Source: Gemmatimonadaceae bacterium
GTDB taxonomy: Bacteria > Gemmatimonadota > Gemmatimonadetes > Gemmatimonadales > Gemmatimonadaceae
Assembly (NCBI GenBank): GCA_947457545.1
Contig: CANGXD010000001.1
Coordinates: forward strand, 124,001-188,000
Reading direction: 5' to 3'
DNA length: 64,000 bases
In this document: positions 44,384 through 53,661 of the stretch, piece after piece
Position numbering within the stretch: the first letter of the stretch is position 1
How the letters are laid out: each line of letters begins with the position of its first letter
Translations under genes and position numbers: made by a program
The notes under the pieces: generated by a model
Seen by the model: only the letters and a program-made list of their open reading frames with translations
The model's database searches: none
Told to the model about the DNA's origin: nothing

Positions 44384-45084
44384 AAGCCGGTATCGTTCGC
44401 TTTCCCGGCTCCAACTGCGACGAGGACGCGTACCACGCCATTGCGGACGTCCTCGGCCAGAAGGCCGTGTACCTCTGGCATAAAGATCACGACTTGCAGG
44501 ACGTGGATCTTGTCATCCTTCCCGGTGGCTTCAGCTACGGCGATTACCTCCGCGCCGGTGCCATCGCGCGATTCAGCCCCATCATGCAGGAAGTCGTGCA
44601 GCACGCGAAGCGCGGTGGGCTCGTTCTCGGCATTTGCAACGGGTTTCAGATCGCCTGTGAAGCCGGTCTGTTGCCCGGTGCCCTGCTCCGCAACAACACG
44701 CTGCGCTTCGTGAGCGCGCCGGTATCGCTGCGGGTGGAGAGTATCGCGACGCGATTTACCTCGCAGTATCACCTCGGGCAGGTCATCTCCGTGCCGGTCG
44801 CGCATGGTGATGGACGCTATACCGCCGACGGCGATACGCTGGCGCGGCTCGAAGGTGACGGCCATGTGGTGTTCCGGTACGTCGACAGTCATGGTGACGC
44901 GAGTGATGCGATCAATCCGAACGGTTCACTGCGCAACATTGCCGGGATCGTCAACACCGAAGGCAATGTGCTCGGCATGATGCCGCATCCGGAACGTGCG
45001 CTCGAATCGGCCCTCGGCTCGACCGATGGCCTTCCGCTGTTCCAGTCCATTCTCGAGTCGATGCTCGGAGGTGTTCGCGCATGA
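44380..45084 (+). CDS. purQ: Phosphoribosylformylglycinamidine synthase, glutaminase subunit PurQ
   Basis: 234 aa from GTG 44380 (GTGA overlap with purS). A class I glutamine amidotransferase: nucleophile Cys in '[18 protein letters not shown]', and the His/Glu pair in 'GMMPHPERA'. The N-terminus '[15 protein letters not shown]' is characteristic. It supplies ammonia to PurL. Confidence 0.97.
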   Translation: MKAGIVRFPGSNCDEDAYHAIADVLGQKAVYLWHKDHDLQDVDLVILPGGFSYGDYLRAGAIARFSPIMQEVVQHAKRGGLVLGICNGFQIACEAGLLPGALLRNNTLRFVSAPVSLRVESIATRFTSQYHLGQVISVPVAHGDGRYTADGDTLARLEGDGHVVFRYVDSHGDASDAINPNGSLRNIAGIVNTEGNVLGMMPHPERALESALGSTDGLPLFQSILESMLGGVRA

Positions 45085-47414
45085 GTTCGTCCACCCCCGT
45101 GTCATCGTCCAAAGTTGAATCGCGCCCCGGCGATCCGGCCATCACGCCGGCGCTCGTCGCGGAGCATGGCATCACGGAGTTCGAATACGAGCGCCTGGTA
45201 AACATGCTTGGGCGTACGCCGACGTTCACCGAAATCGGTGTCGTCAGTGCGCTGTGGAGCGAGCACTGCTCGTACAAGCATTCGCGTCCGATGCTCAAGA
45301 CGCTCCCGACCAAGGCGCCCTGGGTGCTGCAGGGCCCCGGCGAGAACGCCGGTGTCATTTCCGTCGGTGATGGGTGGGCGGTCGCGTTCAAGATCGAATC
45401 GCACAACCATCCGTCGGCGGTCGAGCCGTACCAGGGCGCTGCAACCGGTGTGGGCGGCATTCTGCGCGATGTGTTCACCATGGGAGCGCGTCCTATTGCG
45501 TTGCTCAACTCGTTGCGCTTCGGTCCGCTGACCTCGCCACGGGTACGCTGGTTGTTTGCCGGTGTTGTCAAAGGCATTGGCGATTACGGCAACTGTGTCG
45601 GCGTGCCGACGGTTGGCGGAGAGGTCGTGTTCGATCCGTCGTACGAAGGCAATCCGCTCGTGAACGCCATGTGCGTCGGACTCATGCGCGAGGATGAACT
45701 CATCCGTGCAGTGGCCTCCGGTGTCGGTAACCCGATCATGGCGGTCGGCGCGCGGACCGGTCGCGATGGCATTCACGGCGCGTCCTTCGCGTCGGAAGAC
45801 CTGTCAGAGTCGAGTGAGGCCAAGCGTCCCATGGTCCAGGTCGGCGATCCGTTCACGGAAAAGTTGTTGCTCGAGGCGTCGCTCGAGCTCATCCGCAGCG
45901 GCTTCATCGTTGCCATTCAGGATATGGGCGCGGCCGGTCTCACGTCGTCGTCGGCGGAAATGGCTGAACGTGGCGATGTTGGCGTGACGATCGATGTGAC
46001 GAAGGTCCCCGTGCGCGAAGAGGGGATGACGCCATACGAGATCCTGCTCTCGGAGTCGCAGGAACGGATGCTCGTGGTCGCGAAGCAGGGCCATGAAGAC
46101 GATGTGCGCGCCATTCTCGCCAAGTGGGATCTCGAAGCGGCGGTGATTGGTGAGGTCATCGCCGAGCCGGTATACCGCGTCACGGAAGGCGACAAAGTCG
46201 TGGCCGAGTTCCCCGGGTCGCGTCTGGTGACGGAGTGCCCGCAGTACGTGCTGGAGCCCAAGGAAAGTACGGCGCTGAAAGCCGCGCGCGGCAGAGATCC
46301 CCTCGCCGTAAAGCCGCTCGCAGAAGAGCGCGATCACTCGTGGACGCTCGAGAAGCTGTTGTCATCGCCGACGATTGCGAGCAAGCGTTGGGTGTGGCAG
46401 CAGTATGACTCGACGGTGCGCACGAGCACCGTTCGCGGGCCGGGTAGCGATGCGGCTGTGGTGCGCTTGCGTGGCACCGACAAAGCCATCGCGCTGTGCA
46501 TCGATGGTAACGGGCGTCACGTGGCACTGTCGCCGCGCAACGGCGGTCGTGCGGCGGTCTGCGAGGCAGCGCGTAACGTAGCGTGCAGTGGCGCGCGCCC
46601 CATGGCCATCACGAACAACCTCAACTTCGGCAACCCCAAGAAGCCGGAAGTGTATTTTCAGCTGAGCGAGTCCATCGCCGGCATGGGCGAGGCGTGCACC
46701 GTGCTGGAAACGCCGGTCACGGGTGGAAACGTCTCGCTGTACAACGAAAATCCGCAGGGGGCCATTCACCCCACCCCCACGATCGGCATGGTCGGTTTGG
46801 TGGAGTCGATGGCGCACGTGACGCCCTCGGCGTTTCAACAGATCGGAGACGAGATCGTCCTGCTCGGTGATTGCACCGACGAGCTTGGGGCCAGCGAGTA
46901 CCTGTTGGCGGTGCACGGGTTGGCCATCGGTGAACCGCCGGTGTGTGACCCCGTCAAGGAGCGCGCCTTGATTGACGCACTGCTCGACAGCATCCGCAGC
47001 GGCGCCGTTCGATCGGCGCACGACTGCAGCGACGGTGGACTCGCAGTGGCGTTGGCGGAGTGTGCGATGATGGAGCGGGCGTCGACCTTCGGATTCACTG
47101 TCGATCTCTCCGCGTGGGCCACGCTTCCGCATCGCGCCTTGTTGTTCGGTGAAGCGCATAGCCGCGTGGTGGTATCCACACCCGATAGCGCGGCCGTGCT
47201 TCAGACAGCGCAGCGGTATGGCGTGCCGGCTCGTGTCATCGGTCGTGTGACCGACGAAACGAACGGTGCGAGCTTCACGATTTCCGATGATACGTTCACG
47301 GCACCCGTGGCGTGGCTTGCCAAGGCGTTCCACGAGGCGATTCCGCAGGCCATGGACGGCGAAACGCCGGCCGAGCATGTGGTCGCCGCGTCGCATGCTC
47401 CAACTAACGACTGA
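45081..47414 (+). CDS. purL: Phosphoribosylformylglycinamidine synthase subunit PurL
   Basis: 777 aa, the small multi-subunit PurL type that needs PurS and PurQ. The chain has '[13 protein letters not shown]', '[20 protein letters not shown]', '[20 protein letters not shown]', 'GVPTVGGEV', '[15 protein letters not shown]' and a second half with '[19 protein letters not shown]'. It converts FGAR to FGAM. The start overlaps the purQ stop (ATGA). Confidence 0.98.
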   Translation: MSSSTPVSSSKVESRPGDPAITPALVAEHGITEFEYERLVNMLGRTPTFTEIGVVSALWSEHCSYKHSRPMLKTLPTKAPWVLQGPGENAGVISVGDGWAVAFKIESHNHPSAVEPYQGAATGVGGILRDVFTMGARPIALLNSLRFGPLTSPRVRWLFAGVVKGIGDYGNCVGVPTVGGEVVFDPSYEGNPLVNAMCVGLMREDELIRAVASGVGNPIMAVGARTGRDGIHGASFASEDLSESSEAKRPMVQVGDPFTEKLLLEASLELIRSGFIVAIQDMGAAGLTSSSAEMAERGDVGVTIDVTKVPVREEGMTPYEILLSESQERMLVVAKQGHEDDVRAILAKWDLEAAVIGEVIAEPVYRVTEGDKVVAEFPGSRLVTECPQYVLEPKESTALKAARGRDPLAVKPLAEERDHSWTLEKLLSSPTIASKRWVWQQYDSTVRTSTVRGPGSDAAVVRLRGTDKAIALCIDGNGRHVALSPRNGGRAAVCEAARNVACSGARPMAITNNLNFGNPKKPEVYFQLSESIAGMGEACTVLETPVTGGNVSLYNENPQGAIHPTPTIGMVGLVESMAHVTPSAFQQIGDEIVLLGDCTDELGASEYLLAVHGLAIGEPPVCDPVKERALIDALLDSIRSGAVRSAHDCSDGGLAVALAECAMMERASTFGFTVDLSAWATLPHRALLFGEAHSRVVVSTPDSAAVLQTAQRYGVPARVIGRVTDETNGASFTISDDTFTAPVAWLAKAFHEAIPQAMDGETPAEHVVAASHAPTND

Positions 47415-47428
47415 CGGGGAGTTCTCCC

Positions 47429-48844
47429 ATGTGTGGTATTTTCGGCGTCTACGGCCACAAGGATGCGGCCGCGCTGACGCAGCTGGGCCTCTACTCGCTG
47501 CAGCATCGCGGGCAGGAGTCAGCGGGAATCGTTGCCGTTGACGATGTAGGACACGCGCGGGTCAGCCGCGCGATGGGGTTGGTATCGGAGGGCTTCGCTG
47601 ATGATGAGATGGAAACGCTGCAAGGTCCCATCGCTATCGGCCACACCCGCTACAGCACGGCGGGTTCATCGGCTATCGAAAACGCGCAGCCGGTACTCGC
47701 GCGTGTCCGCCGCAGTCACATTGCGCTCGCGCACAACGGCAATCTGACGAACGCGGTCGAACTCCGACGCACGCTCGAAGATGATGGGGCGATCTTCTCG
47801 AGCACCATGGACTCGGAAGTCATCGTGCATCGCATTGCGCGGGCCACTGGGGAAACACCGGAGGCACGCGTTGCCGAGGCGCTGCAGGGCGTCGAAGGCG
47901 CGTACTGCCTGCTCGTGGTACTCGACGAAACCGTTATCGTCGCGCGCGATCCGCACGGATGGCGTCCGCTCGTCATGGGGCGCTTGGCCGACAGCATCGT
48001 GTTCGCGTCGGAGACGTGTGCCCTCGACATCGTAGGCGCTGTCGTCGAGCGCGAGATTCAACCCGGTGAAATCGTGGCAGTGGACAGCCACGGGATTCGT
48101 TCCACCCGCACACTTCCGTCCGCACCGCTCAACCGGTGCGTGTTCGAGCACGTGTATTTCGCACGCCCGGACAGCAAGGTGTTCGGTGGTTCGGTCGATC
48201 GCTCGCGCCGGGCGCTCGGACGTCAGCTCGCGCGGGAATGCCCGGCGGATGGCGCCGACGTCGTGTTTGCGGTGCCGGACTCCTCGAATTCCGCGGCGCT
48301 AGGCTTCGCCGAAGCGTCCGGGATTCCGTACGAGCTCGCGCTCATCCGGAACCACTACGTGGGACGCACCTTTATCCAGCCCACGCAGTCGGGACGGAAT
48401 GCCAAGGTGAAGGTGAAGTACAATCCCGTGCGCGAGATCATCGAGGGGAAGAAGGTGGTGATGGTCGACGACTCGATCGTCCGGGGAACGACCACCCGTG
48501 GTCTGGTGTCGCTGGTCCGTGCCGCGGGGGCCCGGGAAGTCCACATGCGGGTGTCGAGCGCACCGATCATCAGCCCCTGCTACTACGGGATCGACACGCC
48601 ACGGCGTGAGGAGCTCATCGCCGCCACAATGACCCACGAGGAACTCGTGCGTCATCTTGGCGTTGACTCGTTGGGATATCTCTCCATCGACGGCATGCTT
48701 TCCGCAATGCCCGAGGGGCCGAGTGGCTACTGTCACGCCTGCTTCTCGGGGCGGTATCCTACTGCGATACCCGCCGACCCGGAGCTCCTTCGCGCCGGTA
48801 GTGCGGCAGGCGTTCCGGCTGGTATTCCGGTCGGCGTCGCCTGA
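47429..48844 (+). CDS. purF: Amidophosphoribosyltransferase
   Basis: 471 aa. The first committed step, PRPP to phosphoribosylamine. It begins MCGIFGVYGH, so Cys2 becomes the N-terminal nucleophile after Met removal; there is no propeptide of the B. subtilis type. The PRTase loop is 'KVVMVDDSIVRGTTTRGLV'. A GGGGAG Shine-Dalgarno lies upstream. The C-terminal ~25 residues are Ala/Gly/Val-rich and variable. Confidence 0.97.
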   Translation: MCGIFGVYGHKDAAALTQLGLYSLQHRGQESAGIVAVDDVGHARVSRAMGLVSEGFADDEMETLQGPIAIGHTRYSTAGSSAIENAQPVLARVRRSHIALAHNGNLTNAVELRRTLEDDGAIFSSTMDSEVIVHRIARATGETPEARVAEALQGVEGAYCLLVVLDETVIVARDPHGWRPLVMGRLADSIVFASETCALDIVGAVVEREIQPGEIVAVDSHGIRSTRTLPSAPLNRCVFEHVYFARPDSKVFGGSVDRSRRALGRQLARECPADGADVVFAVPDSSNSAALGFAEASGIPYELALIRNHYVGRTFIQPTQSGRNAKVKVKYNPVREIIEGKKVVMVDDSIVRGTTTRGLVSLVRAAGAREVHMRVSSAPIISPCYYGIDTPRREELIAATMTHEELVRHLGVDSLGYLSIDGMLSAMPEGPSGYCHACFSGRYPTAIPADPELLRAGSAAGVPAGIPVGVA

Positions 48845-48883
48845 CGTAACGCACGAACTTCACAATAGGTCAGGAGAACACCT

Positions 48884-51547
48884 GTGGCGCGGTCGGTCTA
48901 CTTCTTCGGGAATGGCAAGGCTGACGGCACACGGGAGATGAAGTCTGTCCTCGGTGGCAAAGGCGCAAATCTCGCCGAGATGACGAATCTCGGCGTGCCG
49001 GTGCCACCAGGATTCACCATTGCAGCAGAACAGTGCGTTTCTTTCCTCGAGCATGGCGGCATCACCGATGCGCTGCGCGATGAGGTAGGAGACGCACTTG
49101 TGCGCTTGGAGCAGGCCAGCGGCAAGCGCTTTGGCGATGCCGCCAATCCATTGCTCGTGTCGGTGCGCTCCGGGGCAGCCGTCAGCATGCCCGGGATGAT
49201 GGAGACGATCCTCAATCTCGGCCTCAATGATCAGACCGTCGAGGGGCTGGCGGCGGCAAGCGGGAATCCGCGCTTTGCGTACGATTCGTACCGGCGGTTC
49301 CTGCAGATGTACGCCGACGTCGTGCTCGGCGTCAACATTCATCGCTTCGAGCAGCTGCTCGCCACCAAGCGCCTTACAACCGGTGCCGCCAACGATGCGG
49401 CACTGACCGCTGACGCCCTGCGGTCTCTCGTGCACGAGTATCAGCAGCTCGTGAAGGCGGTAACCGGTGCGGATTTTCCGATGGATCCGCAGGTACAACT
49501 CTGGGGCGCCATCGAAGCGGTGTGGAAGTCGTGGACCCTCAAGAAAGCCATCGATTACCGCAAGGTGAACGGGATCTCGCACACGCTTGGCACCGGTGTG
49601 AACATCGTTTCCATGGTGTTCGGCAACATGGGAGACGATTCGGGAACCGGTGTGGCCTTCACGCGCGATCCGAGTACCGGCGAGCATCGGTTCTACGGCG
49701 AATTCCTGATCAACGCGCAGGGCGAGGACGTCGTCGCCGGCATCCGGACACCGCTCCATATCGACGAGATGGCGCAGCAGTTGCCTGCCGCGTACGAGCA
49801 GCTGCTCGATACGCAGGCGCGGCTGGAGCGGCATTTCCGCGACATGCAGGACATCGAGTTCACGGTCGAACGTGGCACGTTGTACTTGCTGCAGACGCGC
49901 ACCGGAAAGCGCACGACGGCCGCAGCCTTGCGTATTGCGCTCGACATGGTCGATGAAGGGCTCATCTCCCAGCGCGAAGCCGTGCTGCGTTTGCAACCCA
50001 ATCAGCTCGATCAGCTGTTGCATCGCGTCATTGCGACGTCGTCGCAGGCCACTCCCGTGGCCGTGGGGTTGCCGGCAAGTCCCGGTGCGGCGAGCGGCAT
50101 TGTGGTGTTCGATCCGGACGTTGCGGAACGACGCCAACAGAACGGTGAGCAGGTCATTCTCGTCCGCGAAGAAACGACGCCCGAGGACTTCCACGGCATC
50201 GTGGCGGCGCGCGCGGTACTCACGGCGCGTGGCGGCATGACCAGCCACGCCGCCGTTGTGGCCCGCGGCATGGGGAAGTGTGCCATCGTCGGTTGCACGG
50301 CCATGGAAATTCTCCCCGATCAGCGCAGCATGCGCATTGGCGAGACCCTCGTCACCGAAGGCGATTGGCTCACGCTCGATGGTGGCACCGGACGCGTGTT
50401 TCTTGGCGATCTCCCGACACAACCCAGCGAAGTCATGCGGGTCATCGCCGGCCAACAGCCGGAGAGCGAAGCACCGACGTACCAGGGCTTCGCGAAGTTG
50501 ATGGGATGGGCCGACGAACACCGCCGGTTGCGTGTGCGGGCCAACGCCGATACTCCGCGCGACGCACGCGTGGCCCGCAACTTCGGTGCGGAAGGCATTG
50601 GCTTGTGTCGCACCGAACACATGTTCTTTGAAGGCGATCGCATCACCGCCATGCGCGAGATGATCGTGGCGCGTGACGAGGCGGGGCGCCGTCGCGCGTT
50701 GGAAAAGTTGCTGCCAATGCAGCGTGCCGATTTCGAAGGCATCTTTCAGGCGATGGACGCATGCCCGGTAACCATCCGCTTGCTCGACCCGCCGTTGCAC
50801 GAGTTTCTGCCGCACGGTGGCGAGGAGTCGTCGCTGCTCGCGGCGTCGCTCAACTTGTCGAGGCAGGAGCTGTCACGAATCGTCTCGTCGTTGCGCGAAA
50901 CGAATCCGATGCTTGGGCATCGCGGTTGCCGGCTCGGTATTGTCTATCCCGAGATCACGGAGATGCAGGCGCGCGCCATTTTCGAGGCCGCGGTCCGTGC
51001 CTATCGTCGCGGAATCGACGTACGTCCGGAAATCATGGTGCCACTCATTTCGGACGTAACGGAGTTCCGTCATCAGCGGGCGATCATCGAACGTGCCGCC
51101 GAACAGGTCATGGGCGTCATGGGTGAGCGCGTCCCGTACCTCATTGGCACCATGATCGAACTTCCTCGGGCCGCGCTCACGGCCGACGAGATCGCGGTAG
51201 AGGCGGATTTCTTTTCATTCGGCACGAATGATTTGACGCAGACCACCTTTGGCTTGAGCCGCGACGACGCCGGGCGTTTCCTGCCGCAATACGTCGAGGG
51301 GGGCATTTATCCCGACGATCCGTTCCAGGTGCTCGACGCCAAGGGCGTGGGCAAGCTGATCAAGTGGGCGGTGCGGGATGGACGTGAAGCCAAGCCTGGC
51401 CTCAAAGTGGGTATTTGCGGCGAGCATGGCGGCGAGCCACGCAGTGTGGCCTTCTGTCACGCCGCTGGGCTCGACTATGTCTCCTGCTCTCCTTACCGGG
51501 TCCCTGTGGCCCGTCTGGCGGCTGCTCACGCCTCGCTGGCCGATTAA
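48884..51547 (+). CDS. ppdK: Pyruvate, phosphate dikinase
   Basis: 887 aa from GTG 48884, with a strong CAGGAGA Shine-Dalgarno. It interconverts pyruvate/ATP/Pi and PEP/AMP/PPi. The nucleotide-binding domain (1-340) has 'GGKGANLAEMTNLGVPVPPG' and 'SVRSGAAVSMPGMMETILN'. The phospho-His domain has 'LTARGGMTSHAAVVARGMGK'. The PEP domain (about 520-880) has 'EGIGLCRTEHMF', 'GTNDLTQTTFG' and 'VGICGEHGGEP' with the catalytic Cys. A bidirectional terminator follows. Confidence 0.97.
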   Translation: MARSVYFFGNGKADGTREMKSVLGGKGANLAEMTNLGVPVPPGFTIAAEQCVSFLEHGGITDALRDEVGDALVRLEQASGKRFGDAANPLLVSVRSGAAVSMPGMMETILNLGLNDQTVEGLAAASGNPRFAYDSYRRFLQMYADVVLGVNIHRFEQLLATKRLTTGAANDAALTADALRSLVHEYQQLVKAVTGADFPMDPQVQLWGAIEAVWKSWTLKKAIDYRKVNGISHTLGTGVNIVSMVFGNMGDDSGTGVAFTRDPSTGEHRFYGEFLINAQGEDVVAGIRTPLHIDEMAQQLPAAYEQLLDTQARLERHFRDMQDIEFTVERGTLYLLQTRTGKRTTAAALRIALDMVDEGLISQREAVLRLQPNQLDQLLHRVIATSSQATPVAVGLPASPGAASGIVVFDPDVAERRQQNGEQVILVREETTPEDFHGIVAARAVLTARGGMTSHAAVVARGMGKCAIVGCTAMEILPDQRSMRIGETLVTEGDWLTLDGGTGRVFLGDLPTQPSEVMRVIAGQQPESEAPTYQGFAKLMGWADEHRRLRVRANADTPRDARVARNFGAEGIGLCRTEHMFFEGDRITAMREMIVARDEAGRRRALEKLLPMQRADFEGIFQAMDACPVTIRLLDPPLHEFLPHGGEESSLLAASLNLSRQELSRIVSSLRETNPMLGHRGCRLGIVYPEITEMQARAIFEAAVRAYRRGIDVRPEIMVPLISDVTEFRHQRAIIERAAEQVMGVMGERVPYLIGTMIELPRAALTADEIAVEADFFSFGTNDLTQTTFGLSRDDAGRFLPQYVEGGIYPDDPFQVLDAKGVGKLIKWAVRDGREAKPGLKVGICGEHGGEPRSVAFCHAAGLDYVSCSPYRVPVARLAAAHASLAD

Positions 51548-51569
51548 CCGCGACCTGTCGCGAAATGAA

Positions 51570-51606
51570 AACGGCCGGTGCCCTCGAGGAGAGGGTACCG
51601 GCCGTT
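51570..51606. terminator. Bidirectional intrinsic terminator between ppdK and tmRNA
   Basis: AACGGCCGGTGCCCTC pairs with GAGGGTACCGGCCGTT, a 16-bp stem with one G-U pair and a GAGGA loop. On the plus strand TTTCTGTC follows the ppdK stop hairpin. On the minus strand TTTTCATTTC follows, 12 bases past the tmRNA 3' end. It can serve both genes. Confidence 0.85.
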
Positions 51607-51617
51607 TCTGTCGCTAG

Positions 51618-51972
51618 TGGAGGTGAGGGGAATCGAACCCCTGTCCGAGACTAGATCGACCCCAGCTTCTACGTGCGTATTCCATTGATTGAGGTCTCCC
51701 TTGGCTGGCCAATGGAAAGCCCACCTCGGGACAAGCGTTCTAGAGTTTCGCCTTTTGACGGAACGCGCACCGAAAGACTAGCCCAGATTTGCGATACTCA
51801 CGTGCCGCCCCGGGCGGGCTGCCGCGTGAGCACTGCTACGTAACCCGAAGGTTAGGCAGCGAGCGCGAGGTTGTTGTTCGCGATTGGAATTTTCCCGAGT
51901 GTTTTACCAGGTGCTCGAGGACCTGGGCACGCTACCAGAGCTTCACCAACCCCGTCGAAGCCAGTCACCCCC
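51618..51972 (-). ncRNA. ssrA: tmRNA (transfer-messenger RNA)
   Basis: 355 nt. The 5' end GGGGGTG (at 51972) pairs with CACCTCC at the 3' end to form the acceptor stem, with a G-U pair. The T arm is AGGGG-TTCGATT-CCCCT, and 'GACTGGCTTCGACGGGG' is the conserved 5' D-loop region. CCA is not encoded. The tag frame on the minus strand at 51881-51855 reads ANNNLALAA followed by TAA (51854-51852), so the full tag is (A)ANNNLALAA. It ends in the LALAA signal read by ClpXP/ClpAP. It rescues stalled ribosomes with SmpB, which is not in the window. Confidence 0.95.
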
Positions 51973-52066
51973 GGTTCGAACGGTCCTACGCCTGCACCTA
52001 CCTGTGTACACTAAACGCCCGATGCCGGTTCCGGCAACACGAACGGGCAACGGCTGAGGGCTGTCG

Positions 52067-53128
52067 TTACGCCGCCTCGCAGCTCAGACTTGAGACGTCG
52101 GGATCGTCAGCCTTGAGCCCACGCGCCACGTACTCGGCGTAAAACTGCAGGTAATTCGCAAAAATGGCTTCGACTTCAGCGAAGTCGCGCACCTGATGCA
52201 ACTTCGCACGGAGGTCGGCGGAGTTGGGAAGGCCCTTCACATACCAGCCGAGGTGCTTGCGGAACTCGATAGCTGCTCCGATGGGATCTGCTTCGTAGCT
52301 CTGCACCATACGCGCATGGTCGAGCGCGACGGCAAAACGCTCGTGTACGGCTGGCGCGGCCGGCAGCGGCTCGCCGTTGATCAGCGCACGGGTCTGGCGG
52401 AAAATCCACGGCTGACCGTAGGAACCACGACCAATCATGAGCCCGTCGGCTTTGGTATGGTCAAGCATTCGCTTGGCGTCTTCGGCCGTCTTGATATCGC
52501 CATTGCCGAGGACGGGGATATCGAGGGCTTCTACCACCCTCGCGATCTCATCCCAGTTGGCTTGGCCCGTATACATCTGGGTTCGCGTTCTGGCGTGGAG
52601 CGCGAACACCTTCGCGCCGGCGTCCTGCATCCGCAGGGCAATGCCGACCGGATCGCGCATCTCTTCGTTCCACCCACTCCGCGTCTTGACCGTCACGGGG
52701 AGGTGCGTGGCTTTCGAGACGGCCCGGATGATCTCCTCGACCAGGTCGAGATCCTTGAGGCACCCCGAGCCACCATTGCGGCGCACGACCTTCTTGACGG
52801 GACAGCCGAAGTTGATGTCGACGAAGTCCGGCATGAACAGGTCGGTCACCATCGCGGCGGCGTCGGCCATCGCGACCGGATCGGCACCAAAGATCTGCAC
52901 GCCGATGGGCCGCTCGTCCACATTGAAGCGCAATTTGCTGATAGTCGCTTCATTCTCGCGCCGAATCCCCTCTGCGGACAGAAACTCCGTGACGACGACA
53001 TCGGCGCCATGGCTATGGCACAGGCGACGGAAGGGAGATTCCGAGACCCCAGCCATCGGCGCCAGATACAGCGGCGTCGGATGGGGGACGGCGAAGGGAA
53101 ATGTCTTGCGGGGCAAGGACTTGGACAT
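52067..53128 (-). CDS. dusB: tRNA-dihydrouridine synthase (DusB-like)
   Basis: 353 aa. An FMN-dependent enzyme reducing uridines in tRNA. 'LYLAPMAGVSESPFRRLC' (FMN), 'VDINFGCPVKKVVRRNGGSG' ending before the catalytic Cys of 'GCL', 'VTVKTRSGWNEE', 'LHARTRTQMYTGQANW' and 'GNGDIKTAEDA...GLMIGRGSYGQPWIF' are canonical. The DusB assignment rests on length and on the KHLGWYVKG C-terminal region. It has a leaderless-type promoter divergent from ptsN's. Confidence 0.92.
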   Translation of the reverse strand: MSKSLPRKTFPFAVPHPTPLYLAPMAGVSESPFRRLCHSHGADVVVTEFLSAEGIRRENEATISKLRFNVDERPIGVQIFGADPVAMADAAAMVTDLFMPDFVDINFGCPVKKVVRRNGGSGCLKDLDLVEEIIRAVSKATHLPVTVKTRSGWNEEMRDPVGIALRMQDAGAKVFALHARTRTQMYTGQANWDEIARVVEALDIPVLGNGDIKTAEDAKRMLDHTKADGLMIGRGSYGQPWIFRQTRALINGEPLPAAPAVHERFAVALDHARMVQSYEADPIGAAIEFRKHLGWYVKGLPNSADLRAKLHQVRDFAEVEAIFANYLQFYAEYVARGLKADDPDVSSLSCEAA

Positions 53129-53134
53129 ACGGAC

Positions 53135-53163
53135 AAGTTAGTCTGGCCGGAGAACCTCGGCAA
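53135..53163 (-). promoter_or_regulatory. dusB promoter, leaderless arrangement
   Basis: On the minus strand TTGCCG (53158-53163), a 17-base spacer and TAACTT (53135-53140), with 6 bases (GTCCGT) to ATG 53128. Confidence 0.52.
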
Positions 53164-53172
53164 CGCGACCGT

Positions 53173-53200
53173 TTGACTCCCGACGCTGAGGGGTTAGGAT
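53173..53200 (+). promoter_or_regulatory. Promoter of the IIA-Ntr-like gene, leaderless arrangement
   Basis: TTGACT (53173-53178), a 16-base spacer and TAGGAT (53195-53200), with 8 bases to ATG 53209. It is back-to-back with the dusB promoter, whose -35 begins 10 bases away. Confidence 0.55.
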
Positions 53201-53208
53201 AAACGGCT

Positions 53209-53661
53209 ATGGAACTGCGCGAGTTTTTCTCAGAAGACGCCGTCCAGCTCGAGCTTCAGGGTACGAGCAAGGACGAGATACTCAAGGAACTGATCGGGCT
53301 ACTCAAGCTCGACGAAAAGTCCGAGGGCATGCTGTTCAAGATGCTCAAGCGCCGCGAGAATCTCGGCTCTACCGGAATCGGTCGCGGCATCGCGATTCCG
53401 CATTGCCGCTCTCTCGTCGTGAACCGTCTGCGCGTCGCCTTTGGGCGCAAGAAAGACGGCGTGGACTTCAAGGCCATCGACGACAAGTCGGTCAACTTCT
53501 TCTTCCTCATCGTGGCGCCGCCGCTTGAGGTGTCGAACCAGTACCTGCCGGTACTCGGAAAGATTGCGCAGTTCAGCAAGGAGAGTGACGTGCCTGGCCG
53601 CCTGCTCGAGATCGCGTCGCCAGCGGAATTCATGGCGCTCCTCGAAGAAAAGCGCGTTTAG
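53209..53661 (+). CDS. PTS EIIA domain protein (fructose/PtsN type)
   Basis: 150 aa, a single PTS_EIIA type-2 domain. The phosphorylated His is in 'STGIGRGIAIPHCRS'. 'ELIGLLKLDEKSEGMLFKML', 'KDGVDFKAIDDKSVNFFFLI' and 'YLPVLGKIAQFSKESDVPGRLLE' fit the IIA-Ntr/PtsN or fructose IIA family. With no sugar permease nearby, a regulatory PtsN-like role is more likely than sugar uptake. Its stop overlaps the convergent hybrid kinase gene by 4 bases. Confidence 0.88.
   Translation: MELREFFSEDAVQLELQGTSKDEILKELIGLLKLDEKSEGMLFKMLKRRENLGSTGIGRGIAIPHCRSLVVNRLRVAFGRKKDGVDFKAIDDKSVNFFFLIVAPPLEVSNQYLPVLGKIAQFSKESDVPGRLLEIASPAEFMALLEEKRV

Noticed and set aside
48860-50815. 651-codon open frame on the minus strand
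   Set aside because: It is wholly antisense to ppdK. Its His/Arg/Leu-rich sequence has no family motif and arises from GC-rich codon structure.
51618-51660. A tRNA-like T arm near the ppdK end
   Set aside because: It is the 3' part of tmRNA, not an independent tRNA. The matching 5' acceptor strand is 355 nt away.
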